Shown here one piece after another: positions 1 to 8,133 of a stretch of 64,000 nt of DNA. Made by a program: the position numbers and the translations under genes. The notes under the pieces were generated by a model. That model was not told the DNA's origin. It searched no databases and saw only the letters and a list, made by a program, of their open reading frames with translations. Origin of the DNA: Lewinellaceae bacterium (GTDB taxonomy: Bacteria; Bacteroidota; Bacteroidia; Chitinophagales; Saprospiraceae); the NCBI GenBank assembly GCA_020636025.1, contig JACJYQ010000008.1:186001-250000 (forward strand), written 5' to 3'. Numbering within the stretch: the first letter of the stretch is position 1; every line of letters starts with the position of its first letter.

Positions 1-285
1 CAAAGCGCTGCCGAAAATATCGCCCACATATTTTGAATAGACTGCCCAGTTGGTTCCAAACTCGAACTCCATCACAATTCCAGTGGCTACTCCGATACCA
101 AAAGTGAGGGCAAATATCTTGGTCCAGAATTTCGCCAGCTTGTGGTAGTCTTCGTTTTTTGTGCGTATGTAAGCGCTTTCAAAAATTACCATAAGCAGGC
201 CAAGACCGATACTCAGGGGCGGATAGATATAATGGAAAGCTACGGTAAAGGCGAATTGTATGCGGGCAAGTATTTCTACATCCAT
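1..285 (-). CDS. cydA: Cytochrome bd ubiquinol oxidase subunit I, N-terminal part (cut by window edge)
   Basis: Reading the minus strand from an ATG at 283-285 gives 95 codons that run off the left edge without a stop. The N-terminus starts MDVEILARIQFAFT and continues with HYIYPPLSIGLG and later GIGVATGIVMEFEFG and GTNWAVYSKYVGDIFG, which are hallmark CydA segments. His18 corresponds to the conserved N-terminal histidine (His19 in E. coli) that ligates a haem of the active site. Two membrane helices lie in the visible part. CydA with CydB reduces oxygen to water with quinol in the inner membrane, with high oxygen affinity. A good Bacteroidota promoter lies directly upstream (353-381). The rest of the gene, and cydB, should lie to the left of the window. 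Confidence 0.95.
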   Translation of the reverse strand, partial: MDVEILARIQFAFTVAFHYIYPPLSIGLGLLMVIFESAYIRTKNEDYHKLAKFWTKIFALTFGIGVATGIVMEFEFGTNWAVYSKYVGDIFGSAL

Positions 286-352
286 TGTTTAGGCAGGCTT
301 TTGAAACTACCGAATTGTTATATCAGAACGCTTTTTTACAAACCAAAGACTG

Positions 353-381
353 CAAAAATAAAAGTCGCAACCTCTTGCAAA
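353..381 (-). promoter_or_regulatory. Predicted cydA promoter (Bacteroidota type)
   Basis: On the minus strand a TTTG at 378-381 is followed after 17 bp by TATTTTTG at 353-360. This matches the Bacteroidota -33 TTTG and -7 TAnnTTTG elements, and gives a leader of roughly 60 nt before the cydA ATG. It was found by eye; no transcript data are available. Confidence 0.5.
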
Positions 382-569
382 GTGCAGCAAGAAGCTTGGC
401 TGTATAAACGTAATTTTCATGGGAACGACCGTTATTTATTTAGCCGGGTCAGACTTCCTTGCGAGTGACCCCGGCACTATTGAAATAACAGCAAAACCGT
501 GTACTTGGTTTTTCAACTTGAGGCACAATCAAACTGTATTGACCATTAGGCCTTAACGATAGGATGTTT

Positions 570-1064
570 TTATATGACTCCAGACTCTTTTACCCGTCCC
601 AGCAACCAAAGCACCAGTACAAATAAGCCTGCCATCCCCAGGAACCATCCTGCGATCATAACTTCAGATGCACCTTCTATTGACATGAGTTTTAAAGCAA
701 TGCCAAGCGGTACTAACAAAAAGCTACCGCATATAACCATCAACCCGACCCTTAATAATAATCGATTTCTCTGTCCTGATACAATAACCGCGCTACCTGG
801 CAACAGCTTTCCTTCCCCGTCAAAAAAATTCAGGGCCATCAGGATTTTATCATGGATACTATTAAGCTTTTGATTTGCTTCTGTTTCGGCTATATAGCCA
901 CTTACTTTTTGCGATGTAAGCTCATTGAATTCACCGAGTACTGCTTGAATGGCCCCTTGCAATTGTTTGTTAGACTGGCTTGCGTTGAGAAGCAGGCTGA
1001 GCGCGTCGCTAGTGCGGTGCAGGTTTAACAGGTTTTTGACTTGGGTTGGAATTGGAGTGGTCAT
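570..1064 (-). CDS. Small two-helix membrane protein with EAD11-like N-terminal domain
   Basis: 164 residues. Residues 1-85 are helical and soluble, with a pattern resembling effector-associated domain 11 (EAD11): a leucine-rich first helix (LLNLHRTSDALSLLL), a central helix with FNELTSQK, and a last helix with the ETEANQKLNSIHDKILMAL pattern. In EAD11 proteins this last part follows a glycine-hydrophobic turn, here SGYIAE. Residues about 104-126 and 132-152 are two transmembrane helices, and the tail is short and basic. EAD domains are known as small adaptor modules that recruit effectors in NTPase- and protease-based conflict systems. Here the domain is joined to a membrane anchor and no NTPase or effector neighbour is visible. 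The start is the ATG at 1062-1064. Function unknown; the EAD11 assignment is by eye. Confidence 0.7.
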   Translation of the reverse strand: MTTPIPTQVKNLLNLHRTSDALSLLLNASQSNKQLQGAIQAVLGEFNELTSQKVSGYIAETEANQKLNSIHDKILMALNFFDGEGKLLPGSAVIVSGQRNRLLLRVGLMVICGSFLLVPLGIALKLMSIEGASEVMIAGWFLGMAGLFVLVLWLLGRVKESGVI

Positions 1065-1335
1065 GGTTTGAAGAGTTTAATTTGAGATTTATTGCGGCTA
1101 CCGTTTCTATTGAGAACCTTAGCCCTTATTATTTCCAAAAGTTGTGGAAGGCTTTATTTTCTATTCTATTATTTCTACGAAGCTTGTTTTTAAATCGTCA
1201 GATTTATCAACCTGGGTTCCAGGCTAACGATTGATTACATATTGAAAAGTTCATGTTAGCGCCACTATGGTAGATCTGAAGAAATGTCGAAGCACGGGTT
1301 CCAAAATAGGCGTTTATAATCCATCCGCGCTCTTA

Positions 1336-2142
1336 TCACTTCTTCAGTTCCTTCATTGCTTCGAATACTAACTTAGCCACTGCTTTTGCCCCATCAGGCT
1401 GAAAATGGGTGTTATCAGAACTGCCCTCAGGATAAGCCTCATACTTGTTAGGAGGTAGGTTCATGAAATAATGATTGCTTACGTAATCGCGCCCCTTTCT
1501 GCTAAATTCATCCATGGACAATCTGTTTAAGTCAATGAAATATGCTCCTGACTCATTTGCTACTTCCTTGGCAGCGTCTGGATATTGGCCGTGAATATTC
1601 TCCAATTGGCCATCCTTCTATGGATAGTTTCTTGCAACAGGGCTTAATATTATTGGCTTTGCCTTTTTCTCAATGGCTTGTGCCGTAAATAATCTCAAAA
1701 ACTCTTTATACCCGGCAACATCGACATAACGCTCTGGTTTGTTCTCCGCTCCGTCATTATGACCAAATTGCATAATGACGATATCGCCTTTGTGGAGGTT
1801 CTCATAAACTGATCGCCAGCGTCCCTCCTGGAAAAAAGTTCTAGTACTCCGGCCTCCCCGCGCCCGATCATCTACAACTACTTTTTTAGTTTTAATAAGT
1901 GGTTTAAAATCGCTCATCTCGGATGCCGTAAAGTACTCTTGAAAAACCTGTCCCCATCCGGTTACCGGGTATCTGGTTTTGAAATAATCCTTTCCCGAAT
2001 CATAGTTATCGGCATAATTGGCCACTGTAGAATCGCCAATTAAATAAATGGTTACCGGCTTCTTGCGAAGTGAAGAACAACTGCCAAGGAGTACAATCAG
2101 TAACAAAAGTGTCAATGTGTGTTTCATCTGCTTATTGTGCAT
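1336..2142 (-). pseudogene. SGNH/GDSL rhamnogalacturonan acetylesterase-like lipoprotein, interrupted by an in-frame TAG
   Basis: One continuous reading frame of 268 codons is broken only by a TAG at 1618-1620 (codon 175). The first part has a lipoprotein signal (lipobox LLGSC), the GDS block with nucleophile Ser38 (YLIGDSTVANY), the ARGGRST glycine block and the QFGHND asparagine block. After the stop, the same frame continues KDGQLENIHGQYPDAA and ends with the catalytic DNTHF block (Asp-x-x-His). Family members have PVARR(N/Y)..W-K-D-G at this point, so the TAG looks like a single G-to-A change of a TGG tryptophan codon. The family removes acetyl groups from pectin or other polysaccharides in the envelope. 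It may be a fresh pseudogene, an assembly error, or suppressed. An alternative start is Met6 at 2127. No neighbour suggests an operon. Confidence 0.85.
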
Positions 2143-2179
2143 TAATTAGTGTGTCTGTTATTGATTCTATTCAGGGTTA

Positions 2180-2962
2180 TTACTGACAGCATGGTTCTAA
2201 ATTAAACAACTGGGTGACTTCAGATTGAGACAATTCCCTATTGTAAATTAAAACATCGTCGATCTTTCCCGTGAATTTCTTTCCAATAAACACATCACCA
2301 ATATCTTCGGCAAGATGCAGATTGCCACAATTTGCATTTCCCACCACAGATTCGTCTAAATGGCCATTGAAGTAGATCTTAAATTCATCTCCTTTTTTGG
2401 TTGCGACAACATGATGCCATTTGTCGGTTAAAGCTACTATTTCCTTATTACAGTCAAATGGGAGCCCTGTTACCCTATTTGCCCAAACGGAGTTATTATG
2501 TCCAAAAACGGCCCTTCTGCAATCATATAATCCAATTGACCACTCGCCTCTTCTGTCGGGACACCAGGATGCATCACCTCGACCTATTAAAACTTCATAA
2601 GCCCCTCCATATCTCGTAGTATCAAATGGTTCATACCAAATTGATATAGAGAACTCATCCAAGCCGTTAAGGAATTTGGACTTAGAGCTTGTAAGAAATT
2701 CATCATTGTTTTGTGAATTATCAAATTGAAAGGCACAATTGGCATTCCCGTTTCTATCACTTGAAGGAACGGCGCTTGTTGTATTTGTCAGGTTATTTGA
2801 ATTTGCGGATTCATCCTGCAGACTACCGCCAATAAAGGGATAAAAAGCAATTACGCCATTTTGAAGATTTGCTGGAATGCAGTCAAGGTTGAATTTATCA
2901 TCAGTTCTGCAACCCAAGGCTCCCAACGTCAGGATTAAAAAGAGGGGTAATTTGATTTTCAT
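2180..2962 (-). CDS. LamG-like (concanavalin A fold) lipoprotein
   Basis: About 260 residues from the ATG at 2960-2962. The frame stays open another 20 codons upstream, but that part lies in an inverted repeat (2998-3078), and starting at MKIKLPLFLILTL gives a clean lipoprotein signal with lipobox LGALGC. The mature part is a laminin-G/concanavalin-like beta-sandwich: GVIAFYPF..GSLQDESANSNN, a middle FSISIWYEP strand, then KWHHVVATK, IYFNGHLDES and the closing KIDDVLIYNRELSQSEV motif. All of these are typical of the LamG_3 / jellyroll family. Several cysteines (for example CPDRRG, DCRR, DCNKE) probably form disulfides. Such domains bind glycans or mediate adhesion at the cell surface. No catalytic site is visible. 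Confidence 0.85.
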   Translation of the reverse strand: MKIKLPLFLILTLGALGCRTDDKFNLDCIPANLQNGVIAFYPFIGGSLQDESANSNNLTNTTSAVPSSDRNGNANCAFQFDNSQNNDEFLTSSKSKFLNGLDEFSISIWYEPFDTTRYGGAYEVLIGRGDASWCPDRRGEWSIGLYDCRRAVFGHNNSVWANRVTGLPFDCNKEIVALTDKWHHVVATKKGDEFKIYFNGHLDESVVGNANCGNLHLAEDIGDVFIGKKFTGKIDDVLIYNRELSQSEVTQLFNLEPCCQ

Positions 2963-2997
2963 GTTTTTCGTTTTTGTGCTATGGACGCCTATTTTTT

Positions 2998-3078
2998 CAC
3001 CACAGATTGCACAGATTTTCACAGATAAATTAGAAGATTGCAGAAGGCGATCCGTGAAAATCTGTGTAATCTGTGGTG
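2998..3078. repeat. 81-bp inverted repeat of the CAGATT family
   Basis: The arms at 2998-3022 and 3054-3078 are 25 bp each and complementary with one mismatch; the loop is 31 bp. Each arm contains CACAGATT twice over. It lies just upstream of the LamG lipoprotein start, so it would form a stem in the 5' leader or before the promoter. Related copies are at 34267-34316, 41037-41086 and 45758-45784. Confidence 0.85.
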
Positions 3079-3136
3079 CACTTATTTTTCAAAGCTTGAA
3101 AACAGCATGCTTTACGGCAATAGATCATACCATTTA

Positions 3137-3685
3137 CTAACGGCTGGCATTCTCTATATTTTCTGCCAACTTGGTTACGTTCCTTTTATTTCTGCCAAAA
3201 GAAAGAACTGAAGCCTTTTTTTCAGGATCACAAATGCTGTTTATCAACAGTTTGTCCTTGTCAAATAGTATGGTGATCTGTTCTCCCCAACTGCCTGTCC
3301 ACCAGCTTGGATTTGTCTTGCTGAGGATTATATCGGCTCTATTGATCACCGGTAACCATTCAAGTTCTTCGGCAGTTTTAATAATAATTTCTTGTAATTC
3401 TTTTCTGGGCAAAACGGTTTCTATAATTTGAAATCGCAATCTTCGGTATTGAATGAAAGAGAACAAAACCCCTATGGCAGCAAATGGAAGAGTAGCGCGT
3501 AACAATTCTTGTAGCGTCCTGACTCCATCATAGGAATCAAGAACATAAAATCTAAAAAAATCAAATAGCACTAAAATAAATGGAATAAAAAGAAGCAGTA
3601 CTATTAGATAATGCGTTAAGTAGCCTGTAAAAGAGAGTTTTAATCTCCTGGTTTTTTTCATTTCATTTATCCATTCCAGTTTCAT
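3137..3685 (-). CDS. Hypothetical membrane protein with two transmembrane helices
   Basis: 182 residues, with no family recognised. Two hydrophobic segments, about residues 22-46 (YLTHYLIVLLLFIPFILVL) and 65-82 (LRATLPFAAIGVLFSFI), are followed by a soluble domain of about 95 residues. That domain has alternating beta strands (INRADIILSKTN, EQITILFDKDKLLINSI), a WWTGSWGE loop and a basic tail. The layout resembles small Bacteroidota membrane proteins with a PH-like cytoplasmic domain, but this is only an impression. An internal ATG at Met9 (3661) would also work as the start. The gene is AT-rich like the rest of this stretch. Confidence 0.65.
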   Translation of the reverse strand: MKLEWINEMKKTRRLKLSFTGYLTHYLIVLLLFIPFILVLFDFFRFYVLDSYDGVRTLQELLRATLPFAAIGVLFSFIQYRRLRFQIIETVLPRKELQEIIIKTAEELEWLPVINRADIILSKTNPSWWTGSWGEQITILFDKDKLLINSICDPEKKASVLSFGRNKRNVTKLAENIENASR

Positions 3686-3725
3686 AATTCAAATTCTGGT
3701 TGTTATTTTATTGCCAAAAATGGTT

Positions 3726-3914
3726 TCAGTCTAACATATCATAATTAGCTGCACGATAAGTCCCGTTCCTTCTAAATGAAACATCTACTCCTTCTTCCCA
3801 GTAAAAGGTAGTTGAAAACCAGGTAGATGATTGATTTCGGCTTATAAAAAAAATGAACAGGCTTACGCCCAGTAAACTAACTATTAAGGAGAAGAGTCTG
3901 ATTGGCAGCCTCAT
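3726..3914 (-). CDS. Small hypothetical membrane protein
   Basis: 62 residues with one N-terminal transmembrane or signal-anchor helix (LFSLIVSLLGVSLFIFFIS), followed by a short polar tail (WFSTTFYWEEGVDVSFRRN) that could form a beta hairpin. It lies 40 bp upstream of the two-helix membrane protein on the same strand and may be co-transcribed with it. No family recognised. Support is limited to the signal-like N-terminus and the orderly spacing. Confidence 0.45.
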   Translation of the reverse strand: MRLPIRLFSLIVSLLGVSLFIFFISRNQSSTWFSTTFYWEEGVDVSFRRNGTYRAANYDMLD

Positions 3915-4061
3915 GTCTTAGTGTAAAAGCTTGTTTGGGCATGGACATGTACGAACGTGCCGCCGCTTAGAAAGCATTTTCGCATATACTATGTTCTCGG
4001 TTTTTACTCATCTTTTTAAGTTCAATTTTCTTTGTATCAGCTTTTGCTTCAAAGTTGATTA

Positions 4062-5237
4062 TCACAACGATAGTGCTCCATTTTCTCGCAAGAAATTTAC
4101 AATTAATGTGTCCGGGAAATAAGTACCATGGTCGCTTTCAATAATTTTAGAAATATAGAATAATGGCGTGTGGCCAGAAGCATCCAATGCATTGATGTTT
4201 GCACCACCGTTCATAAGTTTTTTTATTACACTTAATCCATTTGTGCCGCGTAATTTTACCGCAATATGAAATGGGGTTATGCCTTTTTTCGTTACAGCAT
4301 TAATGTTCACTTTATGATCGAGAAGATAGTCAATCGTTGCAAACTGGCCATTTTTTAAAGCGAGGTGCAATAACATATATCCTTCATTATCAGAATCGTG
4401 TACAGGATCATAACCATAATTGGCAAACAAATCGATCGTGCTTGTATCAACGCTACCATATCCCCAAAGTATAGGGGTTTTCCCATCTTTGTTTTTAACA
4501 GAGGGGTTAGCTCCGTGATTTAAAAGCAAAGCACAAATGCTGTTGTCTTTATTTGTAAAACAAGCCTTGTGCAAGGGCGTATTCCCGTATTTATCTTGGC
4601 AATTGACTTCGGCTTTTTGCTCAATCAAATATTCTGCTATCAAATAATTTTTCGTAAAAGCGGCCTTATGTAGAGGAGTCTCATGATTTCTGTCAAGTGT
4701 ATTTACATCAATACCATGCTCAACCAATATTTTAGCAACAGAGAATACATTAATTTTCGAAAAATCTTTTTCCTCACGCTCAACCCACAGATCAGGGTTT
4801 GTATTTGCAGCTACATGCAATGGATTTTCTCGACTATAACCATTTGGAAGAATTTTAGCCTCATGTTGAAGTAAGTACTGAACCATTTCTGCTCTGCCCA
4901 TTGAAGAGGCATAAAAAAGTGCTGAACCTTCATTGCAATTAATATCCAGTTTTTTTTCAGTCACTAAGTATTTTACAGTTTTCAAACTGCCTGCCATGGA
5001 TGCTTCTTGCAGCAGCTTACATCCTATCCTTTTCAAGCAAGATTCCACACTATCTGGATGATGGCTCAACATGATTTTAATCTCTCCAAGGTTGTCCTTT
5101 TTTGCCAATTTTATCAATTCTGCTCCAATATCAATTCGCCTGCCGTGATCCTGAGCAAATCGTTTATTTACACAATACAACAATCCAATTGCTAAGATAA
5201 ATACAATGACAACAGACAGCTTTTTTAACTTCATCAA
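4062..5237 (-). CDS. Ankyrin-repeat protein with N-terminal signal anchor
   Basis: 391 residues. Residues 5-23 (LSVVIVFILAIGLLYCV) are a signal peptide or membrane anchor. The rest, from about residue 35 to the end, is a run of about nine ankyrin repeats of 33 residues with the usual TPLHxAA and LLxxGAxxN pattern: TPLHKAAFTKNY, NTPLHKACFTN, TPILWGYGS, MLLHLALKNG, TPFHIAVK and TPLFYISKI. Ankyrin repeats bind other proteins. The signal sequence suggests a periplasmic or membrane-attached role, as for the ankyrin proteins linked to catalase in other bacteria. Start at ATG 5235-5237, with a second ATG as the next codon. It is the gene downstream of the broken DUF2971 gene. Confidence 0.85.
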   Translation of the reverse strand: MMKLKKLSVVIVFILAIGLLYCVNKRFAQDHGRRIDIGAELIKLAKKDNLGEIKIMLSHHPDSVESCLKRIGCKLLQEASMAGSLKTVKYLVTEKKLDINCNEGSALFYASSMGRAEMVQYLLQHEAKILPNGYSRENPLHVAANTNPDLWVEREEKDFSKINVFSVAKILVEHGIDVNTLDRNHETPLHKAAFTKNYLIAEYLIEQKAEVNCQDKYGNTPLHKACFTNKDNSICALLLNHGANPSVKNKDGKTPILWGYGSVDTSTIDLFANYGYDPVHDSDNEGYMLLHLALKNGQFATIDYLLDHKVNINAVTKKGITPFHIAVKLRGTNGLSVIKKLMNGGANINALDASGHTPLFYISKIIESDHGTYFPDTLIVNFLRENGALSL

Positions 5238-5377
5238 TAATTGTTTACGTTAAGGTGGCTTTCCCCATTTTTCAAAACATTATTTGAAAGAAATTGATAA
5301 AACTTGAGTTTGCAGCCATCCAATCCTTAGCATTGATATTCGGATGCTGTAACTCACCATTTTTAGATTTACAATTG

Positions 5378-5446
5378 CCGAGAGCGGTTGGTTATACGGT
5401 TTGGCGGCGTTTAGCCGACATAATCGATATAACCTTTGTTATGTGC
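5378..5446. repeat. Imperfect palindrome, possible gene-cassette boundary (left)
   Basis: The segment contains the paired words GGTTATA (5390-5396) and TATAACC (5428-5434) around a GC-rich centre (GGCGGCGTTTAGCCGAC). It ends with GTTATGTGC at 5438-5446, which overlaps the stop codon of the DUF2971 gene. The same 9-mer recurs in inverted orientation at 7900-7908, upstream of that gene. The fold recalls a recombination site of attC type, but the classic core consensus is not met. Confidence 0.4.
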
Positions 5447-6152
5447 TCTTAGTTATTTTTAAATCATCAAGTATTGCTTCAACTATTGTTCTCAAATGAG
5501 ACTCAGAAGTTGCTAAATTTAAATCCTTAGTTAATTCATTCAAATCACTAACTCCAATATCAAGCTTTGGCTGGATATTTTTTAAAACAATGTTTTTTGC
5601 TTCTTGAAATGTAGTATAGTTGAGTTCGCGTGGAATGATCTTAAACTCACCAGGGACTTTTTCCATTTGATAAAATTTACAGTTAGAATGTTGGCCTTTG
5701 ATAATTAAAGCGATAATCTCTAAATCTGTAAAACTAATTTTTGAGCCAAAATATATTCCAGTCAATGCATTTGATTTGTAACCAAATGTGATCCTATTTT
5801 GTGTATGAAGAATTCTCCACTCTCTCTCATGAGACCAATCTTCATATTTAGATAGTAAGTAAGCCTCAACAATCTCATGGTGATCAGTTGAATCATTAAG
5901 GATAATATTTGCATCAACAGTTGGTGTCTCATTGCTATATTTAACTTTGTGTATTTTAGAAAATGGCTCGTACTCGGTGTTAAATTCCAGACACATGCCT
6001 TTGTGTCCGTCTGCATAGTATGCCCACATTAGCATATTATCAAATTCCGTTGAAAAGCAACTTATTCCTTTGTTTTTCATGTTTACTTCCCTGGCATACC
6101 TAAGCGATTCATCAATGGTGCTATCCAGCGATGAATAAAATGATTTAATTAT
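5439..6152 (-). pseudogene. DUF2971 protein, C-terminal fragment (gene split by an insertion sequence)
   Basis: This is the 3' part of the gene whose 5' part is at 7476-7868. If the insertion sequence and one copy of the 11-bp duplication are removed, the frame runs straight through the junction (KLYDS then IIKSFYSSLDS) and gives a 368-residue protein. The longest free-standing reading frame here starts at an ATG at 6080 (213 residues). DUF2971 features are GISCFSTEFDNMLMWAYYADGHKG, the invariant Cys-Phe-Ser and Met-Trp-Ala-x-Tyr core, and KYEDWSHEREWRI with its conserved Trp-x-x-Glu-x-Glu-Trp-Arg. The family's function is unknown; members are frequent in accessory islands and next to mobile elements. 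The fragment lacks the N-terminal half of the domain and is probably inactive. Confidence 0.9.
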
Positions 6153-6163
6153 TGAGTCATATA

Positions 6164-7476
6164 CAGTAGTGTCCGGTTATAAGTCAAAGAGAATCAATTG
6201 ATTAGGATTATCGGGGTTTTCGTTTTTGTAATTTGGGTTCGTAAGTAATTGATTTACAGGTGTTTTGTCGAAAGCTGATACGCTTAAAATTTGTAACATT
6301 TCGTTCATGCTTATAGAGATTTGATGGGTTTGTCGCAAAATCGCCACCAGAACATAGGTGCAAACAGCCACCCAGATTTGAGTTTTGACAGCATTTGAAC
6401 TTTCGCCCCAAAACACCTTTATCCGTAAGTGCTGCTTGACCCATTTGAAAAACAGTTCGATCTGCCATCGGTATTTGTATAGCAGAGTGATTTGGATAGC
6501 TTCCACATCAAAATTATTGGTAAGAAAAACGAATGTTTTATCATGTTCTTTGTCATAATATTTGATTCTTCGCAAATTATCGGGGTAGTCTAGTGAGGCA
6601 TAGTAGTTCTTTAATCGAATGGTCTGATCACATCTCAGTCCAGTGGTTTTATCCACGGTGTTGGAATAAATGCGTTCAAAGGCAAGATTTTTCTTTGCCC
6701 GTGTTACAAAGTAGGCTCCCTGGTAATGAATATAGTTTAGCCGAATCCAATCCAGGTAACCTCTGTCCATGATGTAAAAAGCTTCTTTTTCGAAGTCCAG
6801 AATGTCTAATACATTCACATCGTGGAACAATCCATCCGTTATGTGGATAAAGCACGGCACTTGACAACGAATATCAAAAAGCGTATGCAATTTCACTGCA
6901 GCCTTGTGCTTGCGGAATTTGGCCCACCAAAAAACCTCGAGGCACAAATCAATGGTGGTGGAATCCAGGGCATAAATGGAATTATCCAAATCGACCTCTT
7001 CCAAAATTGTTCCTGCATACAAATCCCGGGCTTTTTGAATTAGAGCTTGTGCCAGATCGGCGTAAATACGCCAATCGCGTTGTTCATTCGCATCGGCAAG
7101 TGTACTACGGCTTACTCCTTTGGTTAACCCCAAGTGATACAACTTGGAATTATGCGCTTGAAGACAAACGACAATATCGCGAAGACTCTCGCGGTGGGTC
7201 AGTTGGCCGAAACTAAGACACAGGAATTGGTGCCAGCAACTGAACTGTCGAACACGGTGATTACCCTTGTAGCGTTCAACGCAGCGGTTAAATTCCTCAG
7301 GATGAATCAAACTCATCAGTTGTGAGAAAATAAACTTTCCTCGGTTCATCGTCGCTTTTAGATGGCGAAGATCAACGGTCCCGACAAATTCAAATCGTTC
7401 ACAAACCAAAACCTCTATAAAAACCTGAATATCAATGAACTATAACACAATTTCAAATCCTTAACCGGACACTACT
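6164..7476 (-). mobile_element. IS4-type insertion sequence, complete
   Basis: About 1.31 kb. The ends carry inverted repeats of 15 matching bases (AGTAGTGTCCGGTTA, outermost base at 6165 and at 7476). The flanking sequence TGAGTCATATA is present at 6153-6163 and again at 7476-7486; the exact end is uncertain by one or two bases because the repeat and the element end share a T. A target duplication of 10-12 bp is typical of IS4-family elements. The element carries a single transposase gene and has landed inside a DUF2971 gene. Intact ends, an intact transposase and an identical duplication indicate a recent insertion. Confidence 0.93.
6177..7349 (-). CDS. IS4-family DDE transposase
   Basis: About 390 residues from the ATG at 7347-7349 (MNRGKFIFSQLMSL). 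The frame is open a further 20 codons upstream, but family members start at this methionine. The N-terminal DUF4372-type region (RFSCWHQFLCLSFGQLTHRESLRD pattern, here starting RQFSCW) is followed by the catalytic core. The first Asp is in IYALDSTTIDL, the second in YIMDRGYLD, and the third acidic residue is in the YRWQIELFFKWVKQHL segment, which fits the Y-(2)-R-(3)-E-(6)-K signature of IS4 elements. It moves the element by cut and paste. There is no frameshift or internal stop, so it is probably active. The stop lies 13 bp inside the left end. Confidence 0.95.
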   Translation of the reverse strand: MNRGKFIFSQLMSLIHPEEFNRCVERYKGNHRVRQFSCWHQFLCLSFGQLTHRESLRDIVVCLQAHNSKLYHLGLTKGVSRSTLADANEQRDWRIYADLAQALIQKARDLYAGTILEEVDLDNSIYALDSTTIDLCLEVFWWAKFRKHKAAVKLHTLFDIRCQVPCFIHITDGLFHDVNVLDILDFEKEAFYIMDRGYLDWIRLNYIHYQGAYFVTRAKKNLAFERIYSNTVDKTTGLRCDQTIRLKNYYASLDYPDNLRRIKYYDKEHDKTFVFLTNNFDVEAIQITLLYKYRWQIELFFKWVKQHLRIKVFWGESSNAVKTQIWVAVCTYVLVAILRQTHQISISMNEMLQILSVSAFDKTPVNQLLTNPNYKNENPDNPNQLILFDL

Positions 7477-7868
7477 GAGTCATATAGTTTATTATTTACA
7501 CTCCGTTCCTTAAGAACATCTTGTGGGCTTTTATTCAAAAAATCATTTTCGTTAAAATTCAATAATTTAAACAAACTAATTTTAAATGTTGTAAATGTCT
7601 TGAATAGTAACGCTAAAATTTGAAGGATCTCTTCCTTTTTTGCTAACTTTTGTTCTGTTCTTTCGAACAATAGCCTTTCGGTGCCTTGACCGAAATATAG
7701 CTCTTTAGCAACATCTTCAGTGAGTCTTCCAATTTTGACTTCATGAAAAGTGTCAAATGGGTCATTAAAATCATTTGGGTGATTAAAATATATGTGATTA
7801 TTCTTTAAATTTCTTAAAGAGTATTGTGAAACCGGTTGATACTTATACAACCTTTTAGGTTTATCCAT
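7476..7868 (-). pseudogene. DUF2971 protein, N-terminal fragment (gene split by an insertion sequence)
   Basis: 131 codons of the original gene, starting at the ATG at 7866-7868 (MDKPKRLYKYQPV). The family N-terminus is clear: LYKYQP, then HIYFNHPNDFNDPFDT, where the Asn-Asp-Pro-Phe-Asp motif is near-invariant in DUF2971. At the junction the frame enters the insertion sequence, adds VVSG and stops at 7461-7463. The matching 3' part is at 5439-6152. Just upstream is the 9-mer GCACATAAC (7900-7908), the inverted partner of the one at the gene's end, so gene and flanks may have travelled together before the insertion sequence arrived. Confidence 0.9.
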
Positions 7869-8074
7869 ATTTTTATTGGTAATATTTGTTGATCAATTTG
7901 CACATAACAAGAGCGGAAATGTCGTGCCGACGATTAGGAGGCATGATCATTTCAGCATAGTTGGACGTAGTAGCTCCTTGTAAATTTATATTGTTTTTCT
8001 TCGATGCGGGCGTACCAGCAAACAGAATGAAATAAATGATAAATAATCTTTGATTTTTGTTTGTTTATTTCTGG

Positions 8075-8133
8075 TTTTTCGCCGAACTTCATTTAGCAAA
8101 TATTTATATTTCCACACTCAGTTCGGCGAAAAA
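8075..8133. repeat. 14-bp perfect inverted repeat
   Basis: TTTTTCGCCGAACT at 8075-8088 and its exact complement at 8120-8133, 31 bp apart. The right arm is followed by GC-rich sequence rather than a T-run, so it is not a clear terminator. It may be a remnant of a small mobile repeat or an operator. Confidence 0.6.
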
